DNA of 64,000 nucleotides from positions 46,862 through 110,861 of the forward strand of contig SLKI01000012.1 in assembly GCA_007134695.1 (NCBI GenBank), read 5' to 3'. The notes beneath the pieces were generated by a model. It searched no databases. It was not told the origin of the DNA and worked only from the letters and a program-made list of their open reading frames with translations. This document shows positions 15,813 to 24,260 of this stretch, piece by piece. Positions within the stretch are counted from its first letter, which is position 1, and each line of letters begins with the position of its first letter. This DNA comes from Balneolaceae bacterium. Its GTDB lineage: Bacteria; Bacteroidota; Rhodothermia; Balneolales; Balneolaceae. The position numbers were made by a program, and so were the translations under genes.

Positions 15813-17741
15813 TCAATACTCAAGTTCCGCACCGAACAATTCAACTAACGTCTGAATCTGCGGATCCTTTTCCCGAATCTTTTGAAATTCGTCGTATAGG
15901 CTCGTTGAATGATCCCGGCTTTCATCTTGTTGAACATCACTTTCAATCTTCAGCCGTACACCGGTCACGCTTTTCAGGAGCCTGCTAAGCTCCATCTGAT
16001 GCTCATCAATCAGCTGTTTGCCAAATTCATTGTCCACCAGAAGTTTCAGTACTGTGCCCTGAAGTTCTGCCAATTCTGCTCGCTGTATTTGAAAATAGAG
16101 CATTCGGGGTACAGATTCTTCAAGTTCTAAAAGGTACTGATCCCATTTGTCCCGAATATCCTCGAGATTCTTGAAATTCCTTCCCTCAGCCGGCCTGTTA
16201 TGCTCATTGTCTGACACCGTTCGGCCGGATCCGCTTTCTGCTTCGGCTGAAGAAACTGCGACGGGAGATGGTTTTTTGACCCTGGTTTTACCAGCCCCAT
16301 TCTGGTGTTGCCGATCTCCGCCTCGGCCGGATTTTCTGCTGGGTCTGTCATCGGGATTCCGGCTGGGTCCCTTATCGGGGGGGCGGCCGGTTTCGTCACT
16401 CGCACCGGCAAGAGAAGGCGGGCCGAAGAGCTCCTCATCCGGGTTCGATGCAGAGCTCTTCGCCGGTGAACTGGTATTCCCTGATGGTGATGCGGCTCCA
16501 TCAAATGATGATTCGGTTTTACTTGAAGCCGGAGCAGAGTTTCCCTTCGCTGGTTCATCTTCTCCCTTCGCTGGTGCAGCTTCTCCCTTCAATGTTGCGG
16601 ACTTTCCCGGCTCACTCAGGTTAGTGGAGTTTTTTTTTAACTCCTGTAATTCATTCATTAAGGTGTCGAGATTCCGAACAGGAGTCATATGGATCAGTTT
16701 GAGCATCAAAACTTCGAACTGGATCCGCGGCTGGCGGGCATCCTTCAATTTCTGTTGCGTCTCGCTGACCAAGTGAAGCATCCGGATCAGATCCTCTTCG
16801 GTATAGTCTCCAGCCTGCTGTCGATATTGATTCCTGGTCTCTTCTGTTGCTTCAATCAGCTCCAGCCGATCCGGATCAGAAGCAACATAGAGATTTCGGA
16901 TGTGGCCGGTCAATGAGACCAAAAACTCCTGAATGTCCGTTCCCGCAGTCAAAAGTTCTTTCACCAGGCCGAGCCCCTTTGCAGCATTTCGTTCTGTTAC
17001 GGCATCTACAAAGGCAAACAGATGCTCCTTGTCTACCACATTGAGCGCTCTTAGCAGCTCCTTGTACTCGATCGTGCTTCCGCAAAATGCGATCGCCTGG
17101 TCAAGCAGCCCCAATGCATCTCTCAGGGCACCATCAGCCCGCTCCGCTATAACATGCAGCGACTCATCGTCGACCTTAACTCCCTCTTTTTCAGAAATCT
17201 CTTTCAGGTGGCCTACGATTTCCGTTACACCGATCCTTTTAAAATCAAACCGTTGAACCCTCGAAAGAATTGTGGGCAGAACCTTGTGGGGTTCGGTAGT
17301 AGCAAAAATGAAGATCGCATGGCCCGGAGGTTCTTCAAGCGTTTTCAGAAGGGCATTAAACGCCTCCTTGGTCAGCATATGAACTTCGTCAATAATGAAA
17401 ATCTTGTACCGACCGTTCTGAGGCGGAACCCGTATCACCTCTTTCAGTGAACGGACATCCTCAATCTTTCGATTCGAAGCGGCATCCATCTCAACAATGT
17501 TGAGTGTTCGGCTGAGCGCTTCCCCATCTACTGTTTCGTCAACCTGGTTAACGACCCGTGCCAACACCCTTGCCATCGTCGTCTTTCCGACCCCCCTGGG
17601 CCCGCAAAACATATAAGCGTGCGACAATCTGTTCGCCTTGATTGCGTTTTTCAGGGTGTTACTCACATGTTCCTGCGAGATAATCTCCTCGAACGTTTGA
17701 GGACGGTACGCCCGGGTCAGTGCCCTGTAATTTTCATTCAT
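15813..17741 (-). CDS. dnaX: DNA polymerase III subunit tau (possibly also gamma), DnaX
   Basis: Clamp-loader ATPase of the replisome. Walker A is GPRGVGKT (47-54), Walker B IIDEVHML (116-123), and the sensor region TTEPHKVLPTILSRVQRFDF follows. Domain III ends near residue 370. A low-complexity linker rich in Ala, Pro, Lys, Gly and Ser (about 380-520) leads to a tau-specific C-terminal domain (VELFGAELEY at the end). The start at 17741 (MNENYRALTRAYRPQTF) aligns with other DnaX proteins; the upstream extension to 17861 does not. Two oddities: the four Cys of the usual zinc module are absent, and a nine-A run sits at the end of domain III. It heads dnaX-ybaB-recR and faces the GWxTD gene divergently. 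Confidence 0.96.
   Translation of the reverse strand: MNENYRALTRAYRPQTFEEIISQEHVSNTLKNAIKANRLSHAYMFCGPRGVGKTTMARVLARVVNQVDETVDGEALSRTLNIVEMDAASNRKIEDVRSLKEVIRVPPQNGRYKIFIIDEVHMLTKEAFNALLKTLEEPPGHAIFIFATTEPHKVLPTILSRVQRFDFKRIGVTEIVGHLKEISEKEGVKVDDESLHVIAERADGALRDALGLLDQAIAFCGSTIEYKELLRALNVVDKEHLFAFVDAVTERNAAKGLGLVKELLTAGTDIQEFLVSLTGHIRNLYVASDPDRLELIEATEETRNQYRQQAGDYTEEDLIRMLHLVSETQQKLKDARQPRIQFEVLMLKLIHMTPVRNLDTLMNELQELKKNSTNLSEPGKSATLKGEAAPAKGEDEPAKGNSAPASSKTESSFDGAASPSGNTSSPAKSSASNPDEELFGPPSLAGASDETGRPPDKGPSRNPDDRPSRKSGRGGDRQHQNGAGKTRVKKPSPVAVSSAEAESGSGRTVSDNEHNRPAEGRNFKNLEDIRDKWDQYLLELEESVPRMLYFQIQRAELAELQGTVLKLLVDNEFGKQLIDEHQMELSRLLKSVTGVRLKIESDVQQDESRDHSTSLYDEFQKIREKDPQIQTLVELFGAELEY
16630..16638 (-). 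promoter_or_regulatory. Nine-A slippage site within dnaX
   Basis: On the coding strand the sequence is GAG TTA AAA AAA AAC TCC, a run of nine A at codons 368-371. It contains the zero-frame heptamer A-AAA-AAA. With one extra A, or a -1 ribosome shift, translation reads K-L-H and stops at TAA; with one A fewer it stops after T-P-L-T at TGA. A GGAG sits 2 nt upstream, and GGAGTT/AACTCC can pair around the run. A product of about 373 residues would contain exactly domains I-III, like gamma. Thermus dnaX uses a nine-A run in this way; use here is inferred. Confidence 0.55.
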
Positions 17742-17859
17742 GAGTTCAGAGAGTCTTATATTACCCAGTCGAAAGGTACAAAAATTCAACGACCCATTAC
17801 ATTCAAAGATCGTGCAGATGGGTTGGCTTATACAGAAAATAGTCGTTATTCTTTCTGGC

Positions 17860-19899
17860 ATGTTGAGTAAACTTTACAGCTGGACAGGACTTCTCGTTCT
17901 GCTATTCCTTCCCGCCCTGGCCCAAGGCCAGTATTACGATGCCGACTGGCTGGAACAGGGGTTGCTCGCCGAATTCAGAGGTGACTATGAGGAAGCGCTC
18001 GAAATCTGGGATAATGCCCGTAAAGATCTGGAAATACCCGACTCCAGGATCGGTTTCGAATATATCCGCCTGGTCACCGAACAGGAGCTGAACGACTACT
18101 ATGCCGATGCGAGTGATATGTATTTCTGGGCTCTGGAGCAGCCTTTTGATGGAACGAACAGAGCTGCAGTCCGGCAAGAGATTGAACGCCTGAGACCGAT
18201 AGCCGGCAAAGCGCTTTACCGTCAGTGGATCACCTGGTTCGAGGATCGCAGCGAAGATCTCTCCTCAGACATGAAAGGATTCTGGATCCAGATGGACCCA
18301 ACACCCGGCTCCGATGTAAATGAACGGCTCATTGAACACTGGCATCGAATAGCCTATTCGAGAGCTCTTTTTGTTAAAAATTCCAATACGATCTACGGAA
18401 CGGACGACAGGGCACTTATCTATCTTCGTTACGGTGAACCGGACCGTTCACATGCTGGAGTACTTACACTGGACCGGCAAAATATCGGACAGTGGCTGGC
18501 ACATCAGTTCGACGCTTCGAACCCGCCGGACGATCGGGAGTCTGTTCAAAGTAAGATCGATATGAATCGGGAACTGGTTGACGGGTATGAACAACTGGAG
18601 GAGTATGTTTTCCAGTTTCACCAGTATCCGGAATTTGAGATCTGGATCTATGAACCGCTGGTCGATTACAAGAAAGAACCGTTGATCTTTATTTTTGGAA
18701 CCGATGTTCATACAGGTGAATATCGAAATCAGCGAAGCATCGATGATTTTATTCCTCGGCGTGCCTATCTGAGTGACAGGCGAAGCCTGGAACTGCGCAG
18801 TGAATTTGTACGAGCCGGCCTGACACCTGCCCTGGTTCTTCAGATGCTCTACTATGAGCAGCTCAGAGAGGTCGACCACTTTTTTGAACAGCGGCTCGAC
18901 ATGATTCGGGAATCATTCGTTGATCAAGGGCCCCTGGCTTACCGGTCCCTCGATCTTTCCCTGCGCTCACAGAATCGCGAGCTTCTCGACATGCGCATTA
19001 ATGAATCTCCTCAAGAGGCGTCCACCTTTCATCGCAAGATTCCACCTATTCCGGTTGATCTCTATCAATATCGAATGCTGGATGACAATCTGAACCAGGT
19101 CCTCGTCACCTTTTTGGAAAGCCAGCCTCTAAACGCATTTGAACATGCACTCAGTCTTGAACCGGAAACTCAACGTCAGGACCCTGAGGCAGGTGAAAAC
19201 ACAGATCGACTCAACTATTTCCTCGATCATGAACTATTGATCTATAGCAGAGATTGGCAAATTACAGACCGCCTTGAGTCACGGGATACTCTCACGACAA
19301 CCGTCGATGAACAACATCCAGTGCATCAGTCCTGGTTTATCACTGATCATCGAAGCCAACAATACCAAACAGCAGTTGCCCGGCTTGCGCATCCAGACCC
19401 TCAAAGCAGTAACCTCTATTCAACGATCTTTCCTGATTGGCTGCGTGGTCTTGGATCGCTTCGAGGTCAGCAGCCACGGCCTCTCCGCTCGGATGGAGTC
19501 ACTCTTGAAATGGCCGATCTGATACTTGGATACAGGGGTGAAATCCCCGATGGGTACCCCTTTTCATTCAAAGTGATCAACGATCAGACGTTGCCTGCTG
19601 ACGAGAGCCTGATGCTCCATTTCGAAGTATACAATCTGCATCCTGATGCAGATGAGATCACCCGTTTTGAGCTCACCTATCGAATTTTCCCCGTTCTGGA
19701 AGATGGAACAGTCAAGACCGATGAAGAGGCTTTTTACCTGACAATCAATTTTGAGCAGGAAGAGTCGAATGTTAAAGAGGACCTGGAGATTCAGACCGCT
19801 TTACTGGAGAGCGGCCTGTATGAACTCCAGGTCTTTATCGAAGATATGGAAAGCCGTCAGGATGTGAGCCGGAGCATCCGTTTCGAAGTGACCCGCTGA
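17860..19899 (+). CDS. GWxTD domain-containing exported protein
   Basis: Function unknown; a family found mainly in Bacteroidota and relatives. A signal peptide (MLSKLYSWTGLLVLLFLPALAQG) fixes the start at 17860. Two earlier in-frame ATGs at 17740 and 17818 would add a non-signal extension and the first overlaps dnaX. The first 130 residues look helical and TPR-like (LAEFRGDYEEALEIWDNA). The hallmark region is YGTDDRALIYLRYGEPDRS at about residues 178-196, a variant of the GWxTD motif followed by the usual YGxPD. The C-terminal third is beta-rich, Ig-like, ending in a strand (IRFEVTR). There are 679 residues. It is transcribed away from dnaX across a 118-bp gap. Confidence 0.87.
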   Translation: MLSKLYSWTGLLVLLFLPALAQGQYYDADWLEQGLLAEFRGDYEEALEIWDNARKDLEIPDSRIGFEYIRLVTEQELNDYYADASDMYFWALEQPFDGTNRAAVRQEIERLRPIAGKALYRQWITWFEDRSEDLSSDMKGFWIQMDPTPGSDVNERLIEHWHRIAYSRALFVKNSNTIYGTDDRALIYLRYGEPDRSHAGVLTLDRQNIGQWLAHQFDASNPPDDRESVQSKIDMNRELVDGYEQLEEYVFQFHQYPEFEIWIYEPLVDYKKEPLIFIFGTDVHTGEYRNQRSIDDFIPRRAYLSDRRSLELRSEFVRAGLTPALVLQMLYYEQLREVDHFFEQRLDMIRESFVDQGPLAYRSLDLSLRSQNRELLDMRINESPQEASTFHRKIPPIPVDLYQYRMLDDNLNQVLVTFLESQPLNAFEHALSLEPETQRQDPEAGENTDRLNYFLDHELLIYSRDWQITDRLESRDTLTTTVDEQHPVHQSWFITDHRSQQYQTAVARLAHPDPQSSNLYSTIFPDWLRGLGSLRGQQPRPLRSDGVTLEMADLILGYRGEIPDGYPFSFKVINDQTLPADESLMLHFEVYNLHPDADEITRFELTYRIFPVLEDGTVKTDEEAFYLTINFEQEESNVKEDLEIQTALLESGLYELQVFIEDMESRQDVSRSIRFEVTR

Positions 19900-19906
19900 G
19901 CCTTGT

Positions 19907-19955
19907 TGGCTCCTGGTTCCTGGTTCCTGGCTCCTGGTTCTTGGCTCATTGCTCT
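19907..19955. repeat. Seven tandem copies of a 7-bp repeat (TGGYTCC)
   Basis: Immediately after the GWxTD stop the DNA reads TGGCTCC, TGGTTCC, TGGTTCC, TGGCTCC, TGGTTCT, TGGCTCA, TTGCTCT: seven adjacent heptads, decaying toward the right. It occupies most of the 65-bp gap between two convergent genes. It is not a coding sequence and forms no strong hairpin. Confidence 0.85.
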
Positions 19956-19964
19956 CAGTAACTT

Positions 19965-22193
19965 CTAATCTTTGAGATATTTCTCAAAGAATTCGAACAT
20001 CCGCCGATACTCATCATACCACGACTCCGGACTTACAAATCCGTGACGTTCCGATGGATACATCATCATATCGAAATCTTCATGGCCGGATTGAATCAGC
20101 TCCTCGATATACTGTACGGCATCCTGAAAACCCACATTGTCGTCGATAAGTCCATGCAGAATCAGGACAGGATGCTCCATCTCCTCTGCATAAGTCAGTG
20201 GTGAACTGCGGTCGTAGTGCTCCGGTTCTTCATCGGGATGACCCAGTCTCGGCTTGGTGTACCAGGGGTTGGCGTAATAGTAATTTCGCCAGTTGGTTAC
20301 AGCTCGCAATGCGGCGGCCGCATGAAATCGTTCCGGCTCGACACTTGTTGAGTATAGTGCCATAAATCCACCGTAACTGCCGCCATAGGTTCCAACGCGG
20401 TTTAAATCAAGCCCGCCTACATTCTCCTGAACCCAGTCGAGCCCATCGATCGTATCCCAGGTCTCATATTTCCCCATCCAGTTGGTTACATCTTCACGAA
20501 ATTTACGTCCGTAACCTGTACTGTGCCGAAAGTCCACTTCGACAACCACATACCCGTGCATTGTCAAATACTGGTGGAACATATATTCTCGATAGTAGTT
20601 GTTCGACCAGCCTTTGTAGACATTCTGAAGTGAGCCGGCACCATGATAAAACACTACGACCGGATACTCATAGCCCGGATCGAAATCAGGTGGATAGAGT
20701 ACCGACATCGACAGTTCGGTCTCCCCGTCTCTGCCGGTAAAACGTATATAATCCTCTTTCTGCCAATCGATCGCTTTAAACCGCTCCGGGACGGTTCGGG
20801 TGAGCCGTACTTCCTGCTCCGGCCTCTCCAGATTGACCCTGTAAAGATCATATGGCCGGTTAAAATAGGTCTTGGCATAGACTACATGCCGCTTGTCCGG
20901 ACTCAAAGAAAACCGATATCGATAAGCTGTTGCGTCCGTCAGCTGATCGATCTGGCCATTTGTAACATTTAACGTATAAATTTGCCTCACACCCAGGTCT
21001 TCTTCTGTCGAGGCAAACACAACCGTATGAGCATCGACCCATTCCGCCCAGGGGATATCAAAGTCACCGAATGTATGTTGCTGAAGGTTGGAACCATCCG
21101 GTTCGACCGTATAGATATGGTTCCAGTTGTCCTGTTCCGACTGAAACATCAGCAGATCTCTTTCCGGGTTAAAACGAATTCGGGTTGCATACAGCCAGCC
21201 TTCCGTAGAGTCTTCGAACACAACATTCTTCTCGCCATTCTCCAGATCAAAAACACGAATCTCTCTCTGTTTCAATGCCGGATCGGAATAGTCGACCGCT
21301 ACATACCGGCCCGACGGACTGGCCTGGGTCGAAGAGCGGTTCCTGTCGCTGAACAGGGTATCAATATCGCCGCTTGCCAGATCGGCAACTGCAAACGTTG
21401 TGGCAGGGATTCCTCTTCTGGATTCTCCGGGTGTTACAAACTCGCCCAGATAGTCGGGAAAGTAGACTGTCCTGAGATTTGAAAAATCACTGCTTCGAAG
21501 CAGCATTCGTTCGTTTCCGGCCCAGCTGTCGAGCATAAAAGGTGAGCTGTTGCCACTGTTTCGGGTTACCTGTTTCAACGCAGGTTTCTCGATTGAGGTA
21601 ATCCAGATCTCGCCATTTTTTGTGAAAGCGATCTTCGTACCGTCAGGACTCCATCTTAAATTGGAAACAGACACCTGCGGATCGATTAAAAGTTTTGGTT
21701 CTTCGAACTGTATGTCGGAGACCCACACTTTTCCATCTTTTGTATATACAATTTTATCCAGAGCCGGACTTCGCTGAAAATTGGTGATCGCATCTTCAGG
21801 CGTTTCTTCCACCTGATTGCCGCCGAGATCAACCTGGTAGCTGCTTGTCTCGTGATAGGATGAGTCGTTCCAGGAGAAGTAGATTTTGCTCATATCGGCT
21901 GAATATCCCGTCATATTGGGACGAACGCCCGGCAGATAGGGCTCAAAAAAGATATCCTCAAGCGTCAGGGTTTCCAGGGTCAGCTCTTCTTCCGGGTCAG
22001 AAACGATTTTCGATTCTGAACCATTTTCCAACATCTCGTCGTCAGAAAAAGGATGAGCAATATTTGTATATACAAAAATATTTTCGCTATTGAGATCGAG
22101 GCCCTTTTCAGGGCTCTCCGATGTCGGCACCGCAAAACCGGATGCAGCAGCAATGCAGATGGACAAGAGTACAAGAATCAATAATCGAATCAT
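19965..22193 (-). CDS. S9 family (prolyl oligopeptidase/DPP IV-like) serine peptidase, exported
   Basis: Cleaves peptides, often after proline, outside the cytoplasm. A signal peptide (MIRLLILVLLSICIAAASG) is followed by an eight-bladed propeller region of about 450 residues carrying WD40/TolB-like strands (WSPDGTKIAF, SPSGRYVAV, SPDKRHVVY). The alpha/beta-hydrolase domain holds the catalytic triad: Ser in GGSYGGFMA, Asp in LIDDNV, His in SERHGF near the C-terminus. At 742 residues it has the DPP IV length. It lies 83 bp downstream of PutP on the same strand, so released proline-containing peptides and proline uptake may be co-regulated; that link is inference. Confidence 0.93.
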   Translation of the reverse strand: MIRLLILVLLSICIAAASGFAVPTSESPEKGLDLNSENIFVYTNIAHPFSDDEMLENGSESKIVSDPEEELTLETLTLEDIFFEPYLPGVRPNMTGYSADMSKIYFSWNDSSYHETSSYQVDLGGNQVEETPEDAITNFQRSPALDKIVYTKDGKVWVSDIQFEEPKLLIDPQVSVSNLRWSPDGTKIAFTKNGEIWITSIEKPALKQVTRNSGNSSPFMLDSWAGNERMLLRSSDFSNLRTVYFPDYLGEFVTPGESRRGIPATTFAVADLASGDIDTLFSDRNRSSTQASPSGRYVAVDYSDPALKQREIRVFDLENGEKNVVFEDSTEGWLYATRIRFNPERDLLMFQSEQDNWNHIYTVEPDGSNLQQHTFGDFDIPWAEWVDAHTVVFASTEEDLGVRQIYTLNVTNGQIDQLTDATAYRYRFSLSPDKRHVVYAKTYFNRPYDLYRVNLERPEQEVRLTRTVPERFKAIDWQKEDYIRFTGRDGETELSMSVLYPPDFDPGYEYPVVVFYHGAGSLQNVYKGWSNNYYREYMFHQYLTMHGYVVVEVDFRHSTGYGRKFREDVTNWMGKYETWDTIDGLDWVQENVGGLDLNRVGTYGGSYGGFMALYSTSVEPERFHAAAALRAVTNWRNYYYANPWYTKPRLGHPDEEPEHYDRSSPLTYAEEMEHPVLILHGLIDDNVGFQDAVQYIEELIQSGHEDFDMMMYPSERHGFVSPESWYDEYRRMFEFFEKYLKD

Positions 22194-22276
22194 GTGTTCA
22201 GGGTTCGGTTTATATTTCCAACGTTTAAAGGAAGATGCAGCAGCTCGGCAACTTCAGGGGTTCAAAGTAGTAAATT

Positions 22277-23770
22277 TCACTGATCCTTCATCTGTTCGAA
22301 AGCTTTCTCCACATCTTTTCCCGGCTCAGTGATGCGGCTTACAACCCAGGTGACAAGCAGAGCTGCAATAAATCCGGGAACCAGTTCATACATCAAATCT
22401 TTCAAGACCGGAACAAAATACCAGATGATTGTAACAACCGTCCCTGTAATTAAACCGGCCAGCACACCCTCGCGCGTCGTCCCGCGCCAGTAGAGCGCCA
22501 GGATGGAGGTCGGACCAATTGAAGCTCCCAGGCCGGCCCAGGCAAAAAGCACCAGCCAGAATACAAGGTCTTCTGCAATCAATCCAAGCAGTAGCGAAAG
22601 TATCACCAGAGCAAATACTACAATCCGACTGTAGAGAACCAGCCTGCGCTGCGGTATATGTTCGCCCTTTCTCCACATCTTTTCATACAGATCCCGAACA
22701 AGGCTCGAAGCTGCAACCAGAAGCTGCGAGTCGGCCGTACTCATGATGGCTGCAAAAATTGATGCAAGAACAACTCCAAAAAGAATAGGATGAAGATGGA
22801 GCTCGGCAAGGACAGGAAAGAGATTTTCAGTATCCTCAGCCGGCAACATCGAAGTTTCGGGAAAATAGATCCGGCCGGCCAAGCCTATAAAAACAGCCCC
22901 CCAGGCCATAAACACATTCCAGAAAGTTCCGATCACAGCTACATATTTCAACTGTTTGGAGTCGTCGATCGACATGTAACGGGCCAGAATATGCGGATTG
23001 CCCGGAGACCCCAGCCCGATCCCGAGAAATCCGATTGCAGCTCCCACAGAGATGGCAAACGGATCCACATACAGAATATCCATCGCTTCGAGCCGATTGA
23101 GAACCTCGCTCAGGCCGCCCGCATCAGCAATTGCGATCCAGGGAAGGATCACAAGAGCCAAAATCATCAGAATTCCCTGAAACATATCGGAAAGACTGAC
23201 GGCCAGAAATCCACCGAGAATTGTATAGATAACGACAATCAGTGCGGTTAGAAGAATACCGTCGCCCATATCCATTCCAAATCCGGATGCAAAAGCTTTT
23301 CCTCCTGCAACAAATTGTGCGGAGACATAACCGACCATAAAAATCAGAAAAATGAACACGATGACCAGACGCAACAGGCCACTCTTGTCCTGAAATCTAG
23401 CTTCATAAAAATCGGGAACAGTGATACAGTCACGAGCCTCTGTAAAATTGCGAAGCCGGCGAGCATAGTAGAGAAAGAGAAAGAGTTCAACGACGATATA
23501 TCCGACAACCGCCCAGATCGCAGAGGGCCCCTGAGCATACGCCATTCCGGTAACTCCAAGCAATAGCCATGCACTCCGGCCCGACACGACAGCGGAGAGG
23601 GCTACGACAAACCGGTTCATCTTTCTGCCGCCTATAAAGTACTCTGTCAGGCCTTTGGACGAGAACCGGGCCGAATAGAGGCCGATCAGAACAAGTATAG
23701 CCAGATAACCTAAAAATGCACCTATTGCATAGGCATCAACCGTTACCGCAACTTCCTGAACTTCTTCCAT
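22277..23770 (-). CDS. putP: Sodium/proline symporter PutP
   Basis: Imports proline with sodium across the inner membrane (SSSF family). Thirteen hydrophobic segments are visible in 497 residues. PutP-specific stretches are clear: FIGGRKMNRFVVALSAVVSGRSAWLLLGVTG in the second helix region, YNFTEA-like YYARRLRNFTEARDCITVPDFYEARF, the IGLGSPGNPHILARYMSI block and SIFAAIMSTADSQLLVAASSLVRDLY around helix 9. The N-terminal sodium site residues (Ser/Gly in helix 2) are kept. It reads toward the S9 peptidase gene 83 bp downstream. A proline dehydrogenase gene lies in the same window, which supports proline as substrate. Confidence 0.94.
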   Translation of the reverse strand: MEEVQEVAVTVDAYAIGAFLGYLAILVLIGLYSARFSSKGLTEYFIGGRKMNRFVVALSAVVSGRSAWLLLGVTGMAYAQGPSAIWAVVGYIVVELFLFLYYARRLRNFTEARDCITVPDFYEARFQDKSGLLRLVIVFIFLIFMVGYVSAQFVAGGKAFASGFGMDMGDGILLTALIVVIYTILGGFLAVSLSDMFQGILMILALVILPWIAIADAGGLSEVLNRLEAMDILYVDPFAISVGAAIGFLGIGLGSPGNPHILARYMSIDDSKQLKYVAVIGTFWNVFMAWGAVFIGLAGRIYFPETSMLPAEDTENLFPVLAELHLHPILFGVVLASIFAAIMSTADSQLLVAASSLVRDLYEKMWRKGEHIPQRRLVLYSRIVVFALVILSLLLGLIAEDLVFWLVLFAWAGLGASIGPTSILALYWRGTTREGVLAGLITGTVVTIIWYFVPVLKDLMYELVPGFIAALLVTWVVSRITEPGKDVEKAFEQMKDQ

Positions 23771-23843
23771 AGTGGTTTGTTTGTCATATCTGAATATTCA
23801 TTGGACACCTTCAAACCGAAACAACAGAAGGAGTTTCCATTAT

Positions 23844-23927
23844 TTAATCCGGCCTGGATGCAAGCACAAGAGAGAGCCCTACAATGAGTAACGGAAGCAA
23901 AAACATGACCAGGTAGAAAGAGATCAT
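23844..23927 (-). CDS. Possible 27-residue membrane peptide upstream of putP
   Basis: From the ATG at 23927 a 27-residue reading (MISFYLVMFLLPLLIVGLSL, then VLASRPD) forms one strongly hydrophobic helix with a short charged tail. It lies 73 bp before putP on the same strand. Tiny single-helix partners are known for some sodium symporters, but I see no clear ribosome site here and cannot name a family. It may be chance. Confidence 0.3.
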   Translation of the reverse strand: MISFYLVMFLLPLLIVGLSLVLASRPD

Positions 23928-24146
23928 AAGCAGGATTCCGATCTGGTTTGAACACCTGAAACTTTTTGGAAAAATTTGTCGTCTTTTTTGTAACAAATCA
24001 TCTTCATAAACGTACTACATACCAAGATGACTTCAAGATTAAACAACTGAGAACTTATTTAATCCAGAAAGTCAGAGACTACAAGACCTTCATTTGAGAT
24101 ATCCCCAACAAGATGTATCCAAATGTCGAAAAGGCAAACACGCCTT
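23928..24146. other. Intergenic DNA between putP and glutamate dehydrogenase
   Basis: Part of a 490-bp gap without a recognised gene. It is AT-rich and should hold the putP promoter. A short hairpin AAGGC-AAACAC-GCCTT (24131-24145) stands directly beside the large terminator stem to its right. No tRNA or known riboswitch pattern was seen. A plus-strand small RNA ending at 24181 is conceivable because the terminator has its U tract on that strand. Confidence 0.4.
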
Positions 24147-24178
24147 AAAAGCCTTCACCCCGACCGGTGAGGGCTTTT
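24147..24178. terminator. Bidirectional terminator downstream of glutamate dehydrogenase
   Basis: Stem AAAAGCCTTCACC / GGTGAGGGCTTTT, 13 bp with one G-U pair and a six-base loop. It lies about 80 bp past the stop of glutamate dehydrogenase (minus strand). The U tract is longest on the plus strand (six, to 24180), weaker on the minus strand where UUUU lies at the stem foot. Confidence 0.7.
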
Positions 24179-24260
24179 TTATTGAAAATCAATTTCCTGA
24201 TTGAAACTCAATTCTCCGTTTAAAGATCAATTTCCAAGTTCAAATCTTGTATCCCGATCG

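Noticed and set aside
17740..17859. N-terminal extension of the GWxTD protein from 17740
   Set aside because: It would overlap the start of dnaX and place 40 non-signal residues before a clear signal peptide.
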